Assembly (NCBI GenBank): GCA_903916675.1
Contig: CAIWXQ010000045.1
Coordinates: forward strand, 1 to 64,000
From: an uncultured bacterium
GTDB taxonomy: Bacteria > Verrucomicrobiota > Kiritimatiellia > RFP12 > CAIWXQ01
Length of the DNA: 64,000 nucleotides
Direction of reading: 5' to 3'
Shown: positions 18,023-25,286 of the stretch, piece after piece
Layout: every line of letters starts with the position of its first letter
Numbering within the stretch: position 1 is the stretch's first letter
The notes under the pieces: model-generated
Seen by the model: the letters and a program-made list of their open reading frames with translations, nothing else
Database searches by the model: none
Told to the model about the DNA's origin: nothing
Translations under genes and position numbers: made by a program

Positions 18023-18164
18023 CGGGCGGCGGTTCGCTTGGCAGGTCGGTATCGCTGTGGCACAATGATCTCCCTGCGGCAGCTCCTCCTTGGCTGTCGC
18101 TGTCGGCGCACGGAAACTGCCGCGCGGCGAACAGGCAGTGTGCGAAGAATGGACGGAACGGCTG

Positions 18165-19472
18165 ATGCGGATTGTGCTGATCATTCCCGGCTCAGGCGGC
18201 GCCTTCTACTGCCAGAACTGCCTGCGCGACGCCGACCTGGCGCGGGCGCTGCGGCAGCAGGGGCACGACGCGTTCGTGGCGCCGCTCTATCTGCCGCTCG
18301 CCCCCGGTGAAGCTGCGCCCGCTTTCTACCGCGCGGTCACGCTCTACCTGCGCCACCGCTATCCGCGGCTGATGCGCTGGATCCCTGCTGCGCTGGGGCA
18401 ATGGCTCGACTCGCCCGCCGTGCTGCGGTTCGCCTCGCATCTGGCCGGCAGCACCCGCGCCAAGGGGCTGGGCGACCTGACGCTCTCCATGCTGCAGGGC
18501 GAACAAGGCCAACAGGCGGAGGAGCTGGAACGGCTGGTTGCCTGGCTGCGAGACGACTTCGGCGCACGGCCCGACGTGGTGGTGCTCTCTAACGCTCTGC
18601 TGCTGGGACTGGCACGGCGCATTCGTGCGGAACTCGGCGTGCCGGTGGTCTGCTGGCTGCAGGACGAGGACGTCTGGGCCGACGCCCTGCCGCCGGACGA
18701 GGCGCGGCGCGTGTGGCAGGAGCTGCGGGCGCGCGTGGCGGACGTCAACGGGTTCGTGGCCGTGAGCCGGTACTACGCCCGGCGCATGGCTGAGGCGCTG
18801 GCGCTGCCGCCCAATCGTATCCGCGTGATCCACGTGGGTGTTGATCCCGAAGCGATGCCCGCCCCGGACCTGACCCAACGGCCGCGCGTCGTGGGCTTCC
18901 TCTCACGCCTGGCAGAGGGCGAGGGGTTCGGGTTGTTCGTGGAGGCGTTTCTCGCCCTGCATCGCGACCCGCGCTTCGCCGATGTGCGCCTGAAAGCCAC
19001 CGGCGGCGGTACCGACCGGCAATACGTGCAGCGCCAGCTCCGGCGTCTGCGCGCCGCCGGGCTCGCGGACCTTGTGGAGATACTGCCAAAGGCCTTCCGG
19101 GACGACCGCGCCGCGTTTTTCCACTCGCTTACGCTCCTCTCCTCGCCGGTGCCGGAGGGCGAGGCGTTCGGCACCTACACGATCGAGGCCATGGCTGCCG
19201 GCGTGCCGGTGGTGGAGCCGCCAGTGGGCGCCTATCCGGAGATCTTTCAGGAGGCGGGATGCGGCGTGCTGTCCGCCGCGGCAACTGCAGAGGCGCTGGC
19301 CGTGGCCTGGGGCGCGCTGCTGGAAGATCCGGCGCGCCTGGCGAACGAAAGTGCCCGCGGCCGCGAAGCTGTGCGGCGATACTTCAACCTCAATCGCATG
19401 GCGAGGGAGACGGTTGGCTTGTACGAGGAATTGACTGGCCGTGCGAATACGGGTAACAAGGTTCAAGGGTGA
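18165..19472 (+). CDS. Glycosyltransferase, GT4-like
   Basis: 435 residues. The ATG at 18165 was chosen because MRIVLIIPGSGGAFYCQNCL is the typical beta-strand start of a GT-B fold; a longer frame upstream has no such sequence. The C-terminal half carries GFLSRLAEGEGFGLFVEAF at about 240-260, a KATGGGTD loop, and the nucleotide-sugar site PEGEAFGTYTIEAMAAGVPVV at about 330-350. The acceptor and donor are not known. The N-terminal cysteine pair (YCQNC) is unusual for GT4. It is an isolated gene between two repeat blocks. Confidence 0.8.
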   Translation: MRIVLIIPGSGGAFYCQNCLRDADLARALRQQGHDAFVAPLYLPLAPGEAAPAFYRAVTLYLRHRYPRLMRWIPAALGQWLDSPAVLRFASHLAGSTRAKGLGDLTLSMLQGEQGQQAEELERLVAWLRDDFGARPDVVVLSNALLLGLARRIRAELGVPVVCWLQDEDVWADALPPDEARRVWQELRARVADVNGFVAVSRYYARRMAEALALPPNRIRVIHVGVDPEAMPAPDLTQRPRVVGFLSRLAEGEGFGLFVEAFLALHRDPRFADVRLKATGGGTDRQYVQRQLRRLRAAGLADLVEILPKAFRDDRAAFFHSLTLLSSPVPEGEAFGTYTIEAMAAGVPVVEPPVGAYPEIFQEAGCGVLSAAATAEALAVAWGALLEDPARLANESARGREAVRRYFNLNRMARETVGLYEELTGRANTGNKVQG

Positions 19473-19483
19473 AAACAAAAGCG

Positions 19484-19660
19484 GGGTCGGTATCCGGGTC
19501 GACAAAAGTTGTTGGTTCGATGCCGATTTCGATAGCGACCCCAATCCCGAGGCATGCTTCTGCGTAAATCTTAGCTAAAGAAACAGCGTTCATCCGTTCG
19601 CCCGACCCATTCTGACTACTGACCTCCGACCGCTGCCCCCTGACCTCTGATCTCCGGCCC
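19484..19660. repeat. Degenerate hexamer inverted repeat plus heptamer tract (copy 3)
   Basis: The left arm gcggggtcggtatccgggtcg is at about 19484-19504. The inverted right arm, gatgccgatttcgatagcga then ccccaatcccgagg, is at about 19528-19556. At about 19612-19668 a single-arm tract follows with units gactact-gacctcc-gaccgct-gacctct-gatctcc. It fills the gap before the PQQ-type propeller gene. The hexamer part matches the families at 1226 and 16560. Confidence 0.6.
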
Positions 19661-19674
19661 CCGATTTCTCCCCC

Positions 19675-20853
19675 ATGAATAATCGCAATCCATACAAGTT
19701 CGAGGCGCTGCTGTTGACGATCACGCTGCTGGCGGTCTATTTCAGTATTCGCACCATTTGGATCGCATGGCAGCCTTCCGCCAGCGTGGGCGCTGTTGCG
19801 CCACGTGCCGCAGTCATGCGTGCGCCGGAGCCGTGGCAGCGGGCATGGACCTGTCCGATTGGCGCCATGCTCACCGGCGCACCGGCAGCCTGGAGCAACG
19901 GCTGGGTTGCGCTTGCCGGGCGCGGGCGCATGGCGGTTGTGGACAACGGGGGCAGGTTGTGCTGGAGCCAGACGTTCTCCAACGTCTTTTTTACCGGCGC
20001 ACCGGCAGTGGCGGGAGACACGGTCTTTGCGGTCGGCAGCAGCGGCGAACTGCTGGCAGTGGATGTTGCGACCGGTGCGCTGCGGTGGCAGGTGGCGATT
20101 GACAGCGCCTGCCGGCACGGTCCGCTGGCAATGCAATGCGGCGGCACGTGGCAGGTGGTGCTGCTGTCGTCGTCCGATGGCGTGCTGCGGTGGTTCGATG
20201 CTGCCACCGGCCGCGAGCTGGCGCAGTCGCAGCCAACCAACGAAAGCGACGGCCCGCCGGGTACCGACGGCCGGATGCTTGCCTATGGCAACTGCGATGC
20301 GACCATGTACGTCTTCGATCTGGTTGAACGCAAACCGCTGGCTGCCATTCCCGTGGGGGCCGGCCTGCAGGCGGCGGCCCGCTCGGCCATGCCGACCGGC
20401 GTGATGGCCGGCGGCATGCTGGTGCGCGACGGGCTGATTTACGGCGGCACCGGCGGCGGTGAGCTGGTTTGCGCCCGTGTGGCGGACAGCAACATCGTCT
20501 GGCGCGCGCCAGTGGCGGATCGCGAGGCCTTCAACACGCCCGTGGCGGCCGGGAAGCGGGTGCTGATGAGCAACCACGACGGCGAGGTGATGGCTTTCGA
20601 CGCAACCAGCGGAACCGAGGTGTGGCAGGTGTCGTTGAGCAATGTGGTCAAAACCTTGTGCGTGGCGGGCGATGCGGTCTTTACGGTTGCGGGCGGGGCG
20701 CTCGTGGGACTGCGCGCGGCAGATGGCCGCATCTTCCTGCGGCAGAAGGTCGGCGACGACGTGGATGGCCCGGTCTGGAACGGGCGCACCCTGGCCGTGG
20801 CCGCTGACGGCGGGGATCTGATCGGTTTCCGTCCAATGACCAATGACCAATGA
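19675..20853 (+). CDS. Membrane-anchored PQQ-type beta-propeller protein
   Basis: 392 residues. One N-terminal membrane segment (about residues 10-32, LLLTITLLAVYFSIRTIWIAW) anchors a periplasmic propeller. Repeated blade motifs are seen: GWVALAGRGRMAVVDNGGRLCW, GDTVFAVGSSGELLAVDVATGALRW, LRWFDAATGREL, YGGTGGGEL and VMAFDATSGTEVWQ. These are the PQQ-like/BamB-type repeats that assemble protein complexes or scaffold other proteins. True PQQ-enzyme active-site residues are not evident. The last codons and the stop lie inside a ccaatga-type heptamer tract. The gene ends 25 bases before the LolD-like ATPase start, so it is probably part of that export unit. Confidence 0.75.
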   Translation: MNNRNPYKFEALLLTITLLAVYFSIRTIWIAWQPSASVGAVAPRAAVMRAPEPWQRAWTCPIGAMLTGAPAAWSNGWVALAGRGRMAVVDNGGRLCWSQTFSNVFFTGAPAVAGDTVFAVGSSGELLAVDVATGALRWQVAIDSACRHGPLAMQCGGTWQVVLLSSSDGVLRWFDAATGRELAQSQPTNESDGPPGTDGRMLAYGNCDATMYVFDLVERKPLAAIPVGAGLQAAARSAMPTGVMAGGMLVRDGLIYGGTGGGELVCARVADSNIVWRAPVADREAFNTPVAAGKRVLMSNHDGEVMAFDATSGTEVWQVSLSNVVKTLCVAGDAVFTVAGGALVGLRAADGRIFLRQKVGDDVDGPVWNGRTLAVAADGGDLIGFRPMTNDQ

Positions 20854-20856
20854 CCA
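20833..20856. repeat. ATGACCA heptamer tract across a stop codon
   Basis: Three and a half copies of ccaatga/ccaatga-type units run from the last codons of the propeller gene (encoding PMTNDQ) over the TGA stop. It is a perfect short tandem heptamer and the cleanest of the heptamer tracts. Confidence 0.7.
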
Positions 20857-20878
20857 TCTCCAACGCGCGGAGGCGCCC

Positions 20879-21559
20879 ATGACCCATGCGATTCTTTCCC
20901 TGCGCCAGGTTGCCAAGAGCTATTCGATGCCGGGCAGTTCGGCCGTGGTGGTGCTGCGGCGTGTGGACCTCGACGTGGCTGCTGGCGAGAGCGTGGCGAT
21001 CGTGGGGCCTTCCGGTTCCGGCAAGACCACGCTGCTGCAGTTGATCGGCGCGCTCGACACGCCGGATGCCGGCGAGGTGCGGTTCGAGGGCGTGGATCTC
21101 GCGAAGCTGCCGGAGTCCCGCCGCCTCGAACTGCGCAGCCGGCGCATTGGGTTCGTCTTCCAGCTGCACCATCTGCTGCCGCAACTGACGGTTCTGGAGA
21201 ACGCGCTGGTGCCGGCCTGGGCTGCCGGCGACGCGGAATCGTATCACGGGCGCGCCCTCTCCCTGCTGGAGCGCGTGGGACTCTCCGAACGCCGCGATCA
21301 CCGCCCGGCACAGCTCTCCGGCGGGGAGCGCCAGCGCGTGGCGCTGGTGCGCGCGCTGCTGCTGCGGCCAGCCCTGCTGCTGGCGGACGAGCCGACCGGC
21401 TCGCTCGACCACGCCGGCGCAGTGGCGCTGGCGGATCTGCTGGTTGCGCTCAACCGCGACGAAGGCGTCACGCTGGTCGTCGTGACCCACTCCCGCGAAC
21501 TGGCAGAACGGATGGGACGGCGGATGGTGTTGGAGGATGGGGAGCTGCGAAATGCGTAA
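20879..21559 (+). CDS. LolD-like ABC transporter ATP-binding protein
   Basis: 226 residues. Walker A GPSGSGKTTLLQ at about 42-53, the Q-loop in VFQLHHLLPQLTV, the signature LSGGERQRVALVRALLL, Walker B LLLADEPTGSLD, and the switch His in VVTHSREL are all present. ATPases of the LolD/MacB class have this pattern and length. The ATG at 20879 follows cggagg. It pairs with the FtsX-like permease 170 bases downstream, with a heptamer inverted repeat between them. The substrate is probably a lipoprotein or envelope component, but the genes alone do not show it. Confidence 0.88.
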   Translation: MTHAILSLRQVAKSYSMPGSSAVVVLRRVDLDVAAGESVAIVGPSGSGKTTLLQLIGALDTPDAGEVRFEGVDLAKLPESRRLELRSRRIGFVFQLHHLLPQLTVLENALVPAWAAGDAESYHGRALSLLERVGLSERRDHRPAQLSGGERQRVALVRALLLRPALLLADEPTGSLDHAGAVALADLLVALNRDEGVTLVVVTHSRELAERMGRRMVLEDGELRNA

Positions 21560-21565
21560 AGCAGT

Positions 21566-21707
21566 TGGCAGGATGTAAGATTCAGGGTGCAAGATTTGGG
21601 ATGCGGGATGCAGGATGGGGGATGAGAACCAAGGGAAAGAATTTCTGGATTCTGTGAGCGACGCGACTGCCGTATTCCGAATCCCGCATTCCGAATCTTG
21701 CATCCTT
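21566..21707. repeat. Degenerate heptamer inverted repeat within the ABC operon
   Basis: The left arm (about 21568-21620) is made of units such as aggatgt, aagattc, tgcaaga, tgcggga and tgcagga. The inverted right arm (about 21671-21707) has units such as attccga, atcccgc, attccga and atcttgc. The unit differs from those of the hexamer family. The repeat lies between the ATPase gene and the permease start. Confidence 0.65.
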
Positions 21708-21728
21708 TTCTCAATCAGCAACGAGCAT

Positions 21729-24700
21729 ATGATGAACTTCCGTATCTGGATTACACGTAGCCTCCGCTTCCACCGCCGGATGCACCTGGCCGTGGCAGGC
21801 GGGGCGGCCTTGGCTGCGGCCGTGCTGGCCACGGCGCTGCTCACCGGCGATGCGCTGAACCGCAACCTGCGGCGCATCGCGCGGGAGCGCGTGGGCTGGG
21901 TCCGCTCCGCTGTGGAACTGCGCGGACGTTTCGCGGATGCCGCGCTGGCAGACCTCCTGGCGCAGGCGACCGGCGGCCGGGTTGCGCCTGTGCTGCGGCT
22001 GCCAGCCTCCCTGCTGGCCTCCGACGCGGCTGCAGACGAACGGCGCGTGGACCGCGTGGACGCCTATGGCGTGGACGAGCGGTTTTTCGCGCTGCGGTCG
22101 GATTCAGGTAGGGCGGGGCCGCCGGACCCGCCGGGTGTAGCGGCGCGTGTGTCACGCGCCGACGGCGGCTGGCACAGCCGCCGCTACAGTTTTCGCGGCG
22201 TTTCCGTCGGCCCTGTCCTACCTTTGGCCAGCGAGGTTTTGATCTCCCACGCGTTGCAGGACGCGCTGGGACCGATTCCCGCGACAACCGGACTGGCGCT
22301 GCGGTTCGAGCAGCCCTCCGCGTTCCCGGGTGAGATGCCCCTGGCGGACCGGCGAAGCGACCACGTGCAGCGGCGGTCGGTGCGGCTGTGCGGGATGCTG
22401 GACGATGCGGAAATGGGGCGCCTCTCGCTGCAGGCCAGCCAGATTCCGCCGCGCAACGCCTTCGTCGACCGTGCGTGGCTGGCCAGCGAGGCAGGTGTCG
22501 GCCAGCGCATCAACCTGCTGCTGAGCGACGCGCCTCCGGAGAAATTCGAGGCTGCCCTGCGCGCCGCGCTGCGGCCGTCGGACGCGGGTGTGACAATCGT
22601 CGCAGCCACAGGCGGCGTGTGGCTGGTGCAGTCGGACCGCGTCTATCTCGACGAGGCGCACGTGCGGGCGCTGGCCAATGCCACGAACGCGCCCGTGCTG
22701 GCGCTGCATCATCTGGTGGATGCGTTTGCAGTGGGCGAGGGGGCAACGGCGCGCGAGACGCCCTACGGATTCGTCACGGCTCTGTCGCCCGCGGCCGATG
22801 CGCGGCTGGGCGTGGTGCCGGCCGGGATGCGCGACGACGAGATCGTGGTCAACGTCTGGCTGGCGGAAAAGCTGAAGGTGGGGGCAGGCGACCGGCTGAC
22901 CCTGCGCTGGCGGCGGTTCGAGTCCGGCGGCCGGCTCGTTCCCGACGAAGCGACCTTCCGCGTGGCGCGCGTGATCACCATGGCAGCCTGCGCGCCGGAG
23001 CGCGCCCTGCTGCCGCGCTTCCCGGGGCTGGCCGATGTGGATCGGTGCACTGACTGGGACATCGGCCTGCCGCTGGACGCGCAGAAGCTCAACGATCCGG
23101 ACAACGAGGCATACTGGAAAGCGTACGGTCCGACGCCCAAGGCGTTCGTCACGCTGACCGCCGGGCGGCTGCTCTTCGGCACGCACTTCGGCACAGCCAT
23201 GACTGCGCGTTTTCCTCCGGAGGCGTTGCCAGCAACGATCGAGGCAACGCTGCGCCGTGCCGCGCCAGCGGAACTGGGGTTTGCGGTGCGGCCGGTGCAA
23301 GCAGAGGCGTTGCAGGCAGCCGGGCAGGCGATGGATTTCCGGCAGTTGTTTGCGGGGATGGCGATGATGCTGATGGTCTCGGCGCTGCTGCTGACCGGGC
23401 TGCTGGCCTCGCTGGGCGTTGCGCACCGGCGCGCGGAGGTGGGGGTGCTGCGGGCCGTGGGGTTCACGCCGCGGCAGGTGGCGTTCCTGTGGCTGGCGGA
23501 ATCGCTGGTGCCGCTGACAGCAGGCGTGGTGGCGGGTGTGGCCATTGGACTGGGCGGCGCGCGCCTCCTCATCTGGGTGCTGAACCGGGTCTGGAGCGCT
23601 GCGGTGGCGTCGGCGCAGGTGCCGTTCTCAATCGGCCTGGAGGCGTGTGCAGCGGCTGGCGCGCTGGCGCTGGGAATGTCGCTGCTGGCGGTGCGATGGG
23701 GGATTGCGCAGGCGTCGCAAGCGCAGGTGCGCGAGCTGCTGGGCGATCTGCCGGATGAGGAGGCCGGTGCGGACCGCCGCTGGACGGTCCGGAACTTTGC
23801 GATCGGCATCGGCGCGGCCATTGGGGCGATCGCGCTGCTGGCGTGGGGCGGGCGGCTTTCCGGCGAGGCAGCGTCTGGGGTTTTCTTCGGCGCTGGCGCG
23901 CTGCTGCTGGTCTCGCTGCTGAGCCTGGCGCGGCTGCTGGCGCAGTTTCCGCTGGCCAACAGCCAAGCGGCAATCGGTCCGGCGCGGGCCGGGTTATTGA
24001 ACGTGGCGCGTCACCGCGGGCGGAGTCTGCTGGTGATGACGCTGCTGGCGTCGGGGAGCTTTCTGACGATCGGCACGCTCTCCATGAAGCAGGACCCGGC
24101 TGCGGGTGGGACGCGGAGCTGGTCCGGCAGCGGCGGTTTCGAGGATCTGGTGGAGTTGTCGATCCCTCTGCCGGGCAGCCGGGCGGACGAGGCTGTGCGC
24201 CGGACTCTGGAGCCGGGCGCGGCCGTGCTGGCGTTCCGGGTGCGGGAGGGGGAGGAGGCCGGCTGCCTGAACCTCAACCGTGCGCAACAGCCGCGCCTGC
24301 TGGGCGTGGCGCCGGAGGCGGCAGCGGCGCTGCGGGCATTTGAGCGGCCGGGCGGGAAATCGGTCTGGCGGCTGCTGCAGCAGCCAATGGCGGACGGCAC
24401 GATCCCCGTGCTGGCGGGCGATCGCACCACCGTGGACTACGGCCTGCAGGCGAAGGTTGGTGTGCGCGACGGCAGCGTGTACGAGTATGTTGGCGAGGAC
24501 GGGACCGTGTGGCGGCTGCGCGTGGTGGGCGTGTTGCCGGTGCGCACAGGCGTGCTGCAGGGCAGCCTGCTGGTGGAGGAAGCGGTCTTCACGCGCCTGT
24601 TCCCCTCGACGCCCGGGCATGGCATGTGGCTGACGCGCAGCCGGCTGCCGGAGGCAGAGTCTGCGGCGCGGCTGCGGCGCGCGCTGGGGCGCAACGGCGG

Positions 24701-25133
24701 GATTGTGACGCCAACGCGCGAGCGGCTGCGGCTGCTGGGCGCAGAGGAAGGGACCTACCTCGACATGTTTCTGGTGCTGGGCGGGTTGGGTGTAGTGTTG
24801 GGCGCTGCCGGCGCGGGGCTGGTGATGCTGCGCAACGCGGCAGCTCGGCGTGGCGAACTGGCAACGCTGCGGGTCATGGGCGTGCCGCCGCGCCGGGTGC
24901 TGCTCTACCTGGTGGCGGAGCATGCCTGGGTGGTGCTGGCAGGTCTGGTTGCCGGTGTGATTGCGGCGCTGGTGGCGGTGCAGCCGGCGCGGCACAGCCT
25001 GGGCGGAGAGATGCCCGTGGGCACCATGGCAGGCATGATCGCCGCGATGATCCTCGCCGGGATCCTGGGGATCTGCGCCGCAGTCCGGTCCGCGGCGCGC
25101 GTGCCGCTGATCGACGCGCTGCGCGGCGAGTGA
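21729..25133 (+). CDS. FtsX-like ABC permease with in-frame palindromic insert
   Basis: 1134 residues. Two adjacent ATGs at 21729 and 21732 are the likely starts; the longer frame upstream is repeat-derived. An N-terminal membrane segment is followed by a large periplasmic region. The first FtsX domain lies at about 530-640 (AMMLMVSALLLTGLLASLGV, then RRAEVGVLRAVGFTPRQV). More membrane segments follow, then a second FtsX domain at about 1000-1100 (GELATLRVMGVPPRRVLLYLVAEHAW). It is a double-FtsX layout as in lipoprotein or envelope exporters. Residues 127-154 (GRAGPPDP to HSRRYS) are encoded by the palindromic element found elsewhere as a free repeat. They interrupt the usual FALRSD-to-RGVSVG run in the periplasmic region without breaking the frame. 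The partner ATPase is upstream. Confidence 0.85.
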   Translation: MMNFRIWITRSLRFHRRMHLAVAGGAALAAAVLATALLTGDALNRNLRRIARERVGWVRSAVELRGRFADAALADLLAQATGGRVAPVLRLPASLLASDAAADERRVDRVDAYGVDERFFALRSDSGRAGPPDPPGVAARVSRADGGWHSRRYSFRGVSVGPVLPLASEVLISHALQDALGPIPATTGLALRFEQPSAFPGEMPLADRRSDHVQRRSVRLCGMLDDAEMGRLSLQASQIPPRNAFVDRAWLASEAGVGQRINLLLSDAPPEKFEAALRAALRPSDAGVTIVAATGGVWLVQSDRVYLDEAHVRALANATNAPVLALHHLVDAFAVGEGATARETPYGFVTALSPAADARLGVVPAGMRDDEIVVNVWLAEKLKVGAGDRLTLRWRRFESGGRLVPDEATFRVARVITMAACAPERALLPRFPGLADVDRCTDWDIGLPLDAQKLNDPDNEAYWKAYGPTPKAFVTLTAGRLLFGTHFGTAMTARFPPEALPATIEATLRRAAPAELGFAVRPVQAEALQAAGQAMDFRQLFAGMAMMLMVSALLLTGLLASLGVAHRRAEVGVLRAVGFTPRQVAFLWLAESLVPLTAGVVAGVAIGLGGARLLIWVLNRVWSAAVASAQVPFSIGLEACAAAGALALGMSLLAVRWGIAQASQAQVRELLGDLPDEEAGADRRWTVRNFAIGIGAAIGAIALLAWGGRLSGEAASGVFFGAGALLLVSLLSLARLLAQFPLANSQAAIGPARAGLLNVARHRGRSLLVMTLLASGSFLTIGTLSMKQDPAAGGTRSWSGSGGFEDLVELSIPLPGSRADEAVRRTLEPGAAVLAFRVREGEEAGCLNLNRAQQPRLLGVAPEAAAALRAFERPGGKSVWRLLQQPMADGTIPVLAGDRTTVDYGLQAKVGVRDGSVYEYVGEDGTVWRLRVVGVLPVRTGVLQGSLLVEEAVFTRLFPSTPGHGMWLTRSRLPEAESAARLRRALGRNGGIVTPTRERLRLLGAEEGTYLDMFLVLGGLGVVLGAAGAGLVMLRNAAARRGELATLRVMGVPPRRVLLYLVAEHAWVVLAGLVAGVIAALVAVQPARHSLGGEMPVGTMAGMIAAMILAGILGICAAVRSAARVPLIDALRGE
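22106..22191 (+). repeat. Palindromic element core inserted in frame in permease gene
   Basis: About 86 bp, with a duplicated short piece at the left (ccgccggacccgccggg) and the shared core gtgtagcggcgcgtgtgtca then cgcgccgacggcggctggca. The terminal inverted repeats of the free copies are absent. The insert has no stop in the permease frame and encodes about 28 residues ending HSRRYS. Confidence 0.8.
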
Positions 25134-25137
25134 TGCA

Positions 25138-25265
25138 ATACAGGACACGAAGAAACGGAAGGAAAGACGAAGCGCACGAAGGACCGATCTTGGCAGCCGG
25201 GGTCGGCCGCCCGCCAGACGCCTTCGCTTTTCTTCGGCAGCCTTCCTCCCCTTCGTGACCTGCAT
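25138..25265. repeat. Degenerate inverted repeat between convergent genes
   Basis: The left arm (about 25140-25187) has acgaaga, cggaagg and cgcacgaagg-type units. The inverse right arm (about 25220-25262) has ccttcgctt, ttcttcgg, ccttcct and cccttcgtga. It occupies nearly the whole 153-base gap between the permease (+) and the GT117 gene (-), so its large hairpin could serve as a two-way terminator. Confidence 0.6.
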
Positions 25266-25286
25266 TTACGCAGACGTGTCCAGAAA

